DNA of 64,000 nucleotides from NCBI GenBank assembly GCA_026119855.1, contig JAOWBW010000760.1, positions 124,001 to 188,000 of the forward strand, read 5' to 3'. The notes beneath the pieces were generated by a model that saw only the letters and a list, made by a program, of their open reading frames with translations, did not search any database and had not been told where the DNA came from. Positions within the stretch are counted from its first letter, which is position 1; every line of letters starts with the position of its first letter. Of this stretch, positions 11,674 to 22,492 are shown piece after piece. Source of the DNA: Campanula takesimana (lineage: Eukaryota > Streptophyta > Magnoliopsida > Asterales > Campanulaceae). A program made the position numbers and the translations under genes.

Positions 11674-12716
11674 TACGATACGCTATCAAAATTCCTACTA
11701 GAGAAAGGTTTCAAGCGCGGTAAAATCGATACAACTCTTTTTATTGCTAAGTTTAATGATCATTCTTTACTTGTTCAAATTTATGTCGATGATATTATAT
11801 TTGGTTCTACTAATGAGTTACTTTATAAGCGCTTTGAGAAGCTCATGAAAAGCAAGTTTGAAATGAGCATGATGGGAGAACTCACATTCTTCCTCGGGCT
11901 TCAAATCAAGCAATTGAATGATGGTATCTTCATAAATCAAGCCAAGTACACAAAGGATTTAATCAAGAAATTTGGACTTGAGAATGCTAAAGCATACGAC
12001 ACTCCAATGGCCACAGGCAACAAACTTGACAAAGACTTGAAAGGTAAGAAAGTTGATCAAACTTTATATCGAGGTATGATTGGCTCTCTCCTTTATCTTA
12101 CTGCAAGTAGGCCAGATATTATGTTTAGTGTTTGTGTCTGTGCGCGCTATCAAGCGGACCCTAGAGAAGCGCACTTAACTGCTGTTAAACACATTATTCG
12201 TTATCTTTCTGGAACTGTTAACCTTGGACTTTGGTACACCAAAGATTCGAATTTCGATTTGCTAGGTTATTCAGACGCAGACTACGCAGCATGCACTATT
12301 GACAGGAAGAGCACAAGTGGAACTTGTCACTTCCTTGGGATTCGACTTGTTGCATGGGCAAGCAAGAAGCAAGCTGCGGTGTCCATCTACACTACAGAAG
12401 CTGAATACATTGCTGCTGGAAGCTGCTGCTGCCAAATCTTATGGATGAAGCAACAATTGGTGGACTATGGAATTCATGAAGCAAACTGTCCAATATTCTG
12501 CGATAATATGTCCACCATAGCTGTCTCCAACAATCCTGTCATGCATTCAAAGACAAAGCACATCGACATCAAATATCACTTTCTCAAGGACCACGTGGAA
12601 AAAGGAAACATTCATTTAGAGCACGTGGGCACAGATAATCAAATTGCTGATATCCTTACAAAGGCTCTTGACGCAAAAAGATTTGTATTCCTGAGAGGAG
12701 AAATGGAATTCTTTCT
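11674..12716 (+). pseudogene. Element B reverse transcriptase C-terminus and RNase H
   Basis: Beyond the stop the frame carries the RT catalytic box IYVDDIIFGSTN (about 11780-11815), the GMIGSLLYLTASRPDI region and an RNase H with YSDADYAACTIDRKSTSG and the CDNMSTIAVSNNPVMHSKTKHI stretch, ending with the LTKALD motif near 12660-12680. RNase H would remove template RNA in the particle. The frame stays open to 12870, overlapping the start of ORF3 in another frame. Confidence 0.87.
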
Positions 12717-12790
12717 ACTTCCTACAAGGCTGGGAACTGGATCTTGCTGCGCTACACAAAGATGCTGTCGGATGCAGGATTGTTCATCTT

Positions 12791-15288
12791 ATGGATTCTT
12801 CCGGCATCTTACCTCTCTTTACACTGGCTCAGGACTTCTATGTCCCCTCTCTTATAGACGAGTTCTTTGAGAACGCAGAGAGAGTCACCATGACACACAA
12901 GCAGACTCGAGAAAAGATTGATGTTATCCGCTCAGTCGTTTGGAATTATTCAGTGCGCATTGTTCCTGCGTCACTTAAAAAGATTTGCGGATTTAAAGTT
13001 GATGATGCGCCAGAAGCCTATTCTGAAGCTAAACAAAACAAGCTTGCGCATAAACTGGTTGGGGAACCTTCTCTGGTTAAGAAGTGGAGCGTTCATGATC
13101 GCAAGGAGTTTGGTGAGGTGATGTATCACCTTTGCACCATTATTGGCGACTCCGTAAACTGCAAAAATGGAAATAAGGGCAAGTTCATTTCCAAGCAGTG
13201 GGCTTATTGTGCTGCGGTCTATAATGGCGATGCTCTAGACTGGTCCTCTGTTCTTTTTGACGAGCTATGGGATGCATCAGAGAGCTATGACAAGCGCATG
13301 GACAAGAAAGTGGCCAAGTACAGAACTCACTGTAGGCTCTTATCCAAATTTCTGATGAATGTCTCTGAGCCGCGCACCTTCGTGCAAAAGCGTCCTGATC
13401 TCAAAGTCCCCTGCACCAATACCTATTCCATCTCTCACCTCTACTCTCTGCGAAATGAAATTGGTCGCAGTGATTATCGCAAGATTTGGAACAAGGACAC
13501 CAGCCCAGACAAAGAAGATTGGGTTGATAGTGATGATGATGAAGCCCCTCAACCCAAAGCAAAGAACACTGCCGTGCAGCCTTCGAAGGCCACTGCGCCT
13601 ACTGAACCTGAATCTGCTGCCGCGCAGGCAAAGCGCAAAGGCAAAGGTATTGCAGAACCTACGCCAAAAAAGGTGAAGGAAATCCCAAATGTCAGATCAA
13701 CTGCTGGCATTAAAATTGGATCTGATTTACCGCCACCTGCTCCCTCTCCTGCCAAAACCAAGAAAAAGCCTGAATTACCAGACTTCCTCCTGCGGCTGCT
13801 ATGGTTGAAGAAGACAGCGAGTCTCAAATGGATGAAACTGCTACTGATGCTGCGGATGATATAGCGCAGGGGGAGCAAGATCTAAAGGCTGCTGACGCCC
13901 CTCCTGCTCAGGGTACAGGAGATAGTGATGATTGGATGGATGAAGCTTTTCCCGTCTCCGGTACGCCTGCCAAGACCGCTGCTGCTGCACCTACCAAGGA
14001 TCCTCCTCGAACTTCGCGCAAGAAACAGGTTGTGCGCAGCACTGCGAAAGGACAGCCAAAAGCTGCGGCTCCTCCTTGTCCTGAACCATCATCAAGTACC
14101 TTCCAACGCCTCAATATTCCGATTGGAAATACTCAACCTGGCACCTCTGTCCTTCATGATGATTTGGACTTGGAAGATGAGGATGCGGATGAGGTTACCA
14201 AGTCTGCGTAGGGCGATGCTGCTGCGCAGCAAGCTCCTGTTAATCCTCCTGAAGGTGAAAAGGAAGGAGATGTGCGCACAACTGATACAGATAGCAGCAA
14301 CACGCACTCATCTACGCATAGGTCTCCTGCTGCTGATCCTATTCATCTCTCTCCCAAACAACCTTCTCCAACGCACTCTCCCCCCAAAGTCACTCCTCAT
14401 CCAGCTCAAGCTATTCCTTCCGTTCCTACAGTATCTACTTCCTCTCTATCTTCCTCCGCTGATCTACGCCAAATTCTCCAGGCTCTCAATACTATTCAAG
14501 TCAACCAGGTTGCTGCGCAGTCCCAAATGACTCAGCTCATTACTGCGCAGACAGCTATCCAAGAGCAACTTGATGCGCAGCGTTTAGAAATTGCTGCCAT
14601 TAAGGGGGAGAATATATCAAAGGCAAGTACCTCCACCGGCCCCTCTGCGCAACGCGTTCCTGATGCATTAGACCAAATGGTCCTGGACTCATTGAAGTCA
14701 ATAGCTGGGATGCTTGAAAACGTCTGCACCTATACCGCTATCAATGATGGGTTTATAGGACTGCTTAAGCGTCTGCGCAAGAGCTTAGCCGATGGGTTGC
14801 ATGAAGGATTTGCTGGGATGGAAGCGATGATGTTGGAGAGATTGGAACAAGGTCCCGGTCCTGCGCATGCCAATACGCTTAATATGGAAAGTGTCAGGGA
14901 GTGCATAACTCAAGCGATGACTGATTTCACTGATGGGTTCAACGCTAGGATGGATCAAGCCATGTTCGATATTCAAGCCAGCGTGAACACTCAGCGCCTC
15001 CACACTGACCAAAGACTCGAAGCAACGCAGGCCACCGTCATCAGTACTATTGAAGCTGCTGAGCAGTCTTATTTTAATTAGATGACGGGACATCAAATGC
15101 AGTATAGAGCCAACTTCCTAGAGCTGCGAGAAGATAACGCAGATATGCGCAGAGGAATGGCTACCTATGTCGGTGAGGCCGTAGCGTTCAGAGAAAGATT
15201 TCAAGAACTGAAGATTGAACTTATGAATAAGTTCAACAGTCTGCAGAATGAGCTACGTGAAGCCTTGCACCGGATCAACATAGACTAG
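12791..15288 (+). pseudogene. Element B third ORF (SIRE-type extra ORF), broken
   Basis: About 830 codons lie between RNase H and the 3' untranslated part, the place where SIRE/Maximus elements carry an extra ORF often called env-like. The first ~230 residues look globular (FVQKRPDLKVPC, a KKWSVHDRKEFGEVM segment) and resemble the conserved region of plant transposon-associated proteins, a tentative match. A long Ala/Pro/Ser/acidic linker follows, and the C-terminal third is predicted coiled coil (runs of Q/A/L heptads near 14460-14620 and 15085-15285). I see no signal peptide or transmembrane segment, so a membrane fusion role is not supported. One frameshift lies near 13790, with stops at 14209-14211 and 15079-15081. 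Confidence 0.7.
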
Positions 15289-15769
15289 GTTCTATGTAAT
15301 TTTTGTTTTTGCGCAAAGTATTTCTTTTGTGCGCATTTTTGTTTTTCTTATTCAAACTTGTAATCTACAACTCTTTACATTTCAAGCTTTAATGAGAAAA
15401 ATCGCATCATATGTTTCCAAAACCTTGTTCAATTCAAACTCTTTGTTTGTGGAACAATGACTGCATTATTTCAACCCATGCGCATAATCTTAACTGTTCA
15501 TATTTTTATCGCATAATGTTTAAACATTCAGTTTAAACGAATACTTAAAACTAAAACTCATATTATTTGTATGCGCTGAATGATATTTCTGTCTTTCCCT
15601 TTTTTGTAAGCTAATCTTTTGGATAGACTAGAAAACTATGACATTGGCTAGTGTGTGCATTGACTTGAGGCATGATTTTCTATTCACATCTTTATGGACA
15701 TGTGATTATCAAGTACAATGAATTGCCTTTGTTATAGTAGGTAATGGCATCAATCATTTAGGGCGAGAT
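15289..15769 (+). other. Element B 3' untranslated region and polypurine tract
   Basis: About 480 bp without a reading frame, ending in the short purine-rich stretch AGGGCGAGAT directly before the 3' LTR, which would prime plus-strand synthesis. Confidence 0.6.
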
Positions 15770-17196
15770 TGTTGGGTATGCTTAATTCTTAACCCTTCTA
15801 TTCTTGTTAGAATTGATTGATACCATCACCTATTAATATTTTATGGACTTTAGGACCCTATGTAAGAAGTTTTATAACTTCAATTTTTAACTTAGTCCAT
15901 TTTATAGTATAGGCTTAGAACACAGGACTTGAAGCGAAAAGGAATGAAGATCCAAGTGTCAGTAGGTTACTGCGCAGGACTTCTCTGTGCAGGACACCAC
16001 TGCGCAGGTATATCCTGCGCAGCATTCTTCCTTAGTTCAATTCATTCAGATCACCTAATTTGGAAAACGCTTTGAAGATGTACGCTTTTAAGAGTGTTAA
16101 GGTGTGCAAAAACGACAAAACAAGCACACTTAGCAGATCCAACGGTGGAGACGCGCTCAAGAGATATATTTCAAATGAAGACAGCTGTCAACCTTCTAGA
16201 AGAAGATTTTTGAATTTGGTCTTCATGCTCAGTCTCCAACGGCTCTATATACCTGCGCACCAATCATATTGTACCAGGTCATCAACTTTGATTAGAGCCC
16301 CAATGGCTATAAAGGACACCTGCGCACCAATCATATCGTGCCAGCTCATCGTCCTTGCTTAGAGCTCCAACGGCTATATTCAAGCTCTCAGCTATAAATA
16401 GCCAGCTCATCTTCATTTCTAAGTTGCTAGAGTTTGTGCTTTATAATATCCTTGAAGTTCTGAAGATTGCTGCTTACTATTCACAGATTCAAGATCAACC
16501 TTCAAACCTTCATACCTTCAAACTCCTGCCTAGATCCTAAGCCTTAAATCACCAGAATTCTTCGTGCTCTTCATCTCATAGATTCATAGAGCCCAAAATT
16601 TTTGAACACACACACACCTCTTAAAGCTTTGATCATTTAGATCTTTCTTCTTGAGATACACCGGTTTAGTCTAGGATTTGTTCTTCATAGATTATAGATC
16701 TTTGAGATAGTTGTGTTTCATTGTTGTATCTTGTAACTCTCTCATATAATAAGATCTCCTTTAGAAAATCCAAGACTAACCATCTTGGTAGAGGACGTAG
16801 ATCTTTCATTGATAGAACCTCTCCAAATAGCTTGTTCTTTAATCTCGCTATTTACTTTCTGCTAATTATTTCTGAATTACTGCTTTGTTTGATCTTATCA
16901 GATTGCAACTATTGCTGCTGTGTTTGTTTTTGCTTATTGCCTTAGAATATTTTATCCAACTCTTTAAGCCAACACTTAGCGCGTGCGTTTTTATCCTTGC
17001 GCAGCTTTTTACTGCGCAGGTGGTGCTTAAACTTCCGTTGTACATTTCACACTCTCACTGCGCCCTATACTTAGCTTATTTGAGAACTGTGCGCATAAGC
17101 CATCGATTTGCAAAAGGGTTTGAAAAGAATTTTAAAACGCTATTCACCCCCCCCTCTAGCATTTTTCATACCCTTGTTGCCCCTTTGGGACCAACA
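15770..17196 (+). repeat. Element B 3' LTR
   Basis: 1427 bp, TGTTGGG to CCAACA, matching 3539-4963. The same triplicated promoter unit occurs at about 16234-16425. It ends at the TCCCC duplication, after which element A integrase resumes. Confidence 0.93.
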
Positions 17197-17201
17197 TCCC
17201 C

Positions 17202-19449
17202 CCTCTATTCCCAAGATAAATTTAAATATTACGTTATTTTTGTGGACCATTTCACCAAATATATATGGTTCTACCCACTCAAACAAAAATCTGACACCCT
17301 TGCAACCTTTACTCGCTTTAAAGCCCTTATTGAAAAGTTTTTCAACAAACCCATAATACAACTCTTTTCAGATAATGGTGGAGAATACTTAAAACTTGCA
17401 TCTACTCTCTCTACAACTTGCATTTCTCACCTCACAACTCCACCCCACACTCCTGAACACAATGGCTATGCCGAACGACGCCATCGACACATTTTCGAAA
17501 TGGGCCTTGCTTTACTCTCTCATGCCCAACTCCCCCTCACAATGTGGCCCTCTGCCTTCACCACTGCCACATATCTTATAAACCGCCTTCCCACTGCCAC
17601 TCTCAATAATGACTCTCCCTATTTCCGTCTATTTCATAAACAACCCAACTACTCTAAACTGCGGAATTTTGGGTGTCTTTGTTACCCTTGACTTCGTCCC
17701 TACCCCCCCCACAAACTTGCTCCTCGCTCCACTCCTTGCATTTTCGTAGGATACTCTTCCACCCAAAGTGCATATCACTACCTTAATCCTAAAACAGGTC
17801 GTATCTACACGTCCCATCATATCAAATTTGTGGAAAACACCTTTCCTTATCCCTATCTCCTCCCTACTGCCACACCATTACCCACCCTCACAACCTCTCA
17901 ATGGTGCAACTTATCTCTCCCAATTCTCTCAAACACACCTTCTGTCCCCACCCCTACCTCGGCACCAACCTCTCCACCTAACTTGGTTCCACCCTCCTCT
18001 CCCACTACACCCAACTCTCAATCCCCAACCCACGCCCAACCACCTAACCCCGAGCCCTCTCCATCTACCCAACCCGCTCGAATCACTACCACACCCACTA
18101 CCAAAACCTCCCATTCTCTTTTTGCCAACTCCGAAACTCCTGCACCCCCTCTCCACCCTTCCCCATCTACTCCCCATCCCATGAAAACCCGTCTCCAAAA
18201 TAATATTATCAAACCAAATCCTAAATATGCAAATCTTGCCTCCCTATCCTCTCCTACTGATTTCCCAAAAACAGTCAAACAAGCCCTCTCCTCTCCTCTA
18301 TGGCGTACTGCCATGGAAGAAGAAGTTCGAGCTCTCACTAAAAAAAAATACTTGGTCCCTTGTCCCCTCTCATTCTTCCCCAAACATTGTTGGTTTTAAA
18401 TGGGTGTTTCGCATCAAATATAACCCCGACAACACCATTAACAAATACGAAGCCCGTCTTGTTGCCAAAGGTTTTCATCAACGCCCGAGTGTTGACTACT
18501 CAGACACTTTCAGCCCCGTGGTCAAACCCGTAACTGTTCGTCTCTTTCTCTCTCTTACTCTCAGCAATGGTTGGCCACTTCGCCAACTTGACATAAACAA
18601 TGCTTTTCTCCAAGGACAACTTCATGACACTGTTTACATGTCTCAGCCACCTGGCTTCATTGATCCCACCTCCCCATCACATGTCTGTCACCTCAAAAAG
18701 GCTATCTATGGCCTCAAACAAGCTCCCCGTGCCTGGTACACAGAACTTAAAATCTACCTCCTCTCCTACGGCTTCACAGCTTCCTTGGCCGACCCTTCTC
18801 TGTTCCTTCACACCACCTCCTCTCACCGTCTCTTATTATTGGTCTACATTGATGATATTATAGTCACGGGATCTTCTAACTCTCTTCTCATTGACTTCAT
18901 CAAACACTTAGCCTCTCACTTCTCCCTCAAGGATCTTGGCCCCCTGTCTTACTTCTTCGGGGTTGAAGTCACTCCCAATTCCCAAGGCCTTCTCCTCACT
19001 CAATCAAAATATGCTCATGACATTCCCACTCGCCATAACATGCTCAACTCCAAACCATCCCCCACACCCATGGCTTCCTCCACCTCCCTCACCCTTCATC
19101 CGCCATCTCCCATATGTCAACCTAGTGAATATCGATCAATAGTAGGTGCTCTCCAATATCTTTCTATCACGCGACCTGACATTGCCTTCTCGGTTAACAA
19201 ATTCACTCAATTTATGCAACACCCTCAAGCATCTCATTGGGTTACTCTCAAACGCCTATTACGGTATTTACATGGCACCCTCAATCTCGGCATTCAACTT
19301 TATCGGCACACTTCCTTCTCCCTTCACGCATTCTGTGATACTGATTGGGCAGGTGATAAAGAAGATTACATCTCCACCTCTAGTTTTCTGGTTTATCTCG
19401 GTAAAAATCCCATTGCTTGGGCCTCTCGCAAACAACGTTCTCTCGCTCG
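17202..19449 (+). pseudogene. Element A integrase-RT-RNase H, middle part
   Basis: This continues the integrase cut at 3538: YVIFVDHFTKYIWFYPL, LFSDNGGEY and the EHNGYAERRHRHI signature. TGA 17689-17691 interrupts just after FGCLCYP. A long Pro/Ser/Thr linker follows. In an A8-9 run near 18342 the frame shifts by one, and RT continues as FKWVFRIKYNPD, NAFLQGQLHD and the catalytic YIDDIIVTGSSN (about 18844-18880). RNase H starts (DTDWAGDKED) and is cut by element F after WASRKQRSLAR. Confidence 0.87.
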
Positions 19450-20965
19450 TGTTGGTAGTGGTTACCTAGGCACGTTTAATAAACGTTGTAATTGTTATCA
19501 TTTATTTCATATCAATAAAGAGATGTTTTGATTATTATTGTTGTTCATGTTTACTTATAATAATCCCCGTCCCTAGTACTTATTAAGCACTAGTATAAAG
19601 GCTAAATGATCATGGGATGATCATGTTAGATTTATGGGTACTTGTTTGGAACAAGGTACTGGACATGACCCGCTGTATGAGATTTATGTCATGGTCTATG
19701 TCAAACATATATCTCATATTAGTTATGTCATTTGAATCCTTAGACATGAAGTTATTATAGTCTTCCACTTGATGAACATTGTGTTTGACATATTCAAACG
19801 CTACCTTAACACGGTAGTTATAAAGGGTATGATTGGCATGATCGGATTCCCGTTGGGAAGAATAATGAGCTAAATGGATTTGTCCCTCCACGGAGAGATG
19901 TCAAGCTTGGGCCTCTCGTAGGAATGATGTTGATGAAATGTTCGGCCGGACTCAAATGAATCGATTGGATCAATGTCATTTGGATTATCAACATATTCGG
20001 AATCGAGAAAGTATTGAACGAAACAAGTTGACTCTTTGACCATGACTTGTGTTCAATGACATCGTGGACAAAGGGATTGTGACATATTCTAAAGGAATGC
20101 GAACTTGTATCTAATTATACTATTTGGGTAGTATGACGGTTTGCTAGAACCTAATCATATCTTATGGGATCATGTTTGAGCCCATTGCCAACTTAGTATA
20201 ATCCTAGAGGGTCACACACAATAGAACGAATCTTAAATAAAAGGACTATATTGGCATTTAGGGTCGGAGGACTTCCAAGGAATTTCTGGAAAGTTCTGGG
20301 CCTTCTGGTCAACCAAGCGGGCGCTTGGGTTGCACCAGGCGGGCGCCTGAACAAGCCGGAAAAGAATTGGACTTTCTGTCCAAACAAGCGGGCGCCTGGG
20401 TAGGACCAGGCGGGCGCCCGGTATGCCGATTGGAAATTTCCTAATTCGATTAGGAATGGTTTTTTGGCACAAGTTACCTATTTGGAATAGGTCTTAATTG
20501 TGTATAAAACACCAATTCGGCCAGACCATATTAACTAGTGCCTTTTGTGAGTCTCAAAGAGTTTGAGAGATATTTTATTTTGTTCTAAGATATCATTGAT
20601 TGAGGAACAAAATAATTCACAAAATAAATTCCATATAGTTTTTTTATTAAATTGTGAAAGCGTGTTTTACAATTATTGGTCGAGCAACCAAGATCAAAGA
20701 AGCTCCTTTGATATTCGTTCGAATGGATACCGCTAGAGGGTGAAAATCATCATCTTCAAAGTTCGTGTTCAAGCTTTGTGATCGTGATCAAGTCTTCAAG
20801 TTTCTCCACCAAAGATCAAGAGAAAATTCATAGCCATCAAGGGTTAGTTATTCCTCTATTCATCTTGTTGTATTTGATTTAATCATATGAACAGATCCAT
20901 GGCTTTGGGTTTCTTAAAATTTTAATTGCTTTATTCCGCTGCGCATGTTACTTGGAATCCCAACA
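19450..20965 (+). repeat. Element F 5' LTR
   Basis: TGTTGG to CCAACA. It contains the four GC-rich motifs at 20317-20417 and a TATA-like TGTATAAAAC at 20501-20510, so transcription probably starts near 20535. Confidence 0.92.
20317..20417 (+). promoter_or_regulatory. Quadruple GC-rich motif array, element F 5' LTR
   Basis: GCGGGCGC cores start at 20317, 20339, 20388 and 20410, with spacing 22, 49 and 22 bp. Flanks within each pair are complementary (CGCCTGG and CCAGGCG in the second pair, with a 6-nt loop), so each pair could form a hairpin. The array ends about 85 bp before the TATA-like sequence. Confidence 0.7.
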
Positions 20966-20966
20966 G

Positions 20967-20978
20967 TGGTATCAGAGC
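20967..20978 (+). promoter_or_regulatory. Element F primer-binding site
   Basis: TGGTATCAGAGC lies one base after the LTR, complementary to initiator Met-tRNA. Confidence 0.9.
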
Positions 20979-22492
20979 CCCGTTCATGTTGATTAATTCA
21001 ATACTTGGATCATGTTAAGTGTATATAAATTGTTTATGTGCCAAGCATGATATGAATATTGGATTATATGATGTTTATGTGTTTTGTGATTTTATGTGGT
21101 TTATTGTTTTTCCAACTTTAATCGCACGATTCAATCGCAATAAAAATTATGGTGGATTCTGAATTATTTCGATTATTGATTTTTGATTGGATCAAAGTTT
21201 TAATAATCGGGGAAAAATTTTGAGACAAAATTTTCGAACTTTAAAATTCTATACTATTCTGGCCATTCAAGCGGGCGCCTGGTCCTTTGCAGGCGGGCGC
21301 TCGGTGGTCAAGATTTGTTCTGATTTTGGTTAAAATCTGAATATGGAATTTTCGATAAATTCAACAAAACCAGTAACAGAACCAGTCCAGACTTGCTGAT
21401 CTGGAATGGGTTTTGGGTAGTTGGTTTGTGTGTGGATTTTGGGGTTTGATTTTCCTATTTGTTTTAGTCTTGTGATTCCTAGATTGGTTCAAGTTTTGGA
21501 TGACTAATCTGCGTTCATCGAGATTGTGTTTCCCAAAATTGATCGCAATCAAAGTTTCAAAGATAAAACGAAGTTAGAATTATGAAGAGTTCATAATTGC
21601 TAAAATTGAGAAACAAAGTTCTTGATTCAATGATTGGAGATCCATGTGGAATTGTGAATGCAATTGGCCTACGTTCATCGAGACCATCTATTGCTTAGTT
21701 TCGGCCACATGGACTACTTTCTTGGTTTCTTGAATTAGTGCGGGATTGTGGTTGCCTAATGGCTTAGTTCGACCGCGCTTCTTGTTGTCTTGATTTGGAG
21801 ATAATAACCAAAGTTGAAATAGTCTCATCCTCATAATTATAGAGAAACTAATGACACATAAATATCATGCTTAAATTAATGGAGATTAATTTAGTGGCTA
21901 AACTTGATGTGTAACATGTTTATATTATGTGCTCATAAATGTGTTATATGCTATATGTGATGAACCTTCAAAGAAAGTTTTAAGTCTTTTATTGCCATGC
22001 CATGATTAAAACACTTGTTATTACATGAGTGATTTTAATGTAGATTCGCCCTAGCGAGATGCATTAAATTTGTTTATGTATGAGCAAGATAGATAGTGTG
22101 GGCACGCCCTAGCGGGACACATTAACTGTGCGTTTAAAATGGTTAGACTTAATTGGGCGTCAAAACAGTTTTGGGCCTAGGCAAAGATGAGGTTTAACAT
22201 GCTTTTTGAAATTTGATTTCTTAAAGAATCTCATAAAAGGAACTAAGAGTCATACGAGATATGATTGACAAGAGTTGTCTACCTAATTAATTTGATTTTG
22301 TGTAATCCGCCTTAGCGGATTTGAAATTAAATTAAAGTTGGATCTTAAGCCATTTAAATTATATTATACATTGGATGTATATGAAGGTTATATAATTTAG
22401 TGGGAGTATTTTGTTTGAAAAATACATTATTTATCTCTTTAATGAAAATCGGTACTTATTAAATTTTGGAAATTTTTGCATATTTGTAGATA
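20979..22492 (+). other. Element F untranslated leader
   Basis: About 1.5 kb without a supported frame. It contains an extra pair of the GC-rich motif (cores at 21271 and 21293) and three degenerate repeats of CGCCCTAGCG or CGCCTTAGCG type near 22048, 22106 and 22308. A packaging or translation role is possible but not shown. Confidence 0.5.

Larger units (their letters stand above)
3539..17196 (+). mobile_element. Element B: Ty1/copia retrotransposon, SIRE/Maximus-like, with third ORF
   Basis: LTRs of 1425 and 1427 bp begin TGTTGGG and end CCAACA, flanked by the direct repeat TCCCC at 3534-3538 and 17197-17201. Removing C leaves about 11.6 kb. Long LTRs, gag with two CCHC knuckles, a copia-order pol and a long extra ORF after RNase H mark the SIRE/Maximus lineage. 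A single frame is not kept: gag and protease are out of phase, pol has two stops, and ORF3 has one frameshift and two stops. By eye the LTRs differ at roughly 25-30 sites. Confidence 0.93.

Noticed and set aside
13549..13878. 109-codon minus-strand frame with a glycine-rich stretch
   Set aside because: Antisense of the low-complexity linker of element B ORF3.
17929..18383. Glycine/arginine-rich minus-strand frames
   Set aside because: Antisense of the Pro/Ser/Thr linker in element A pol.
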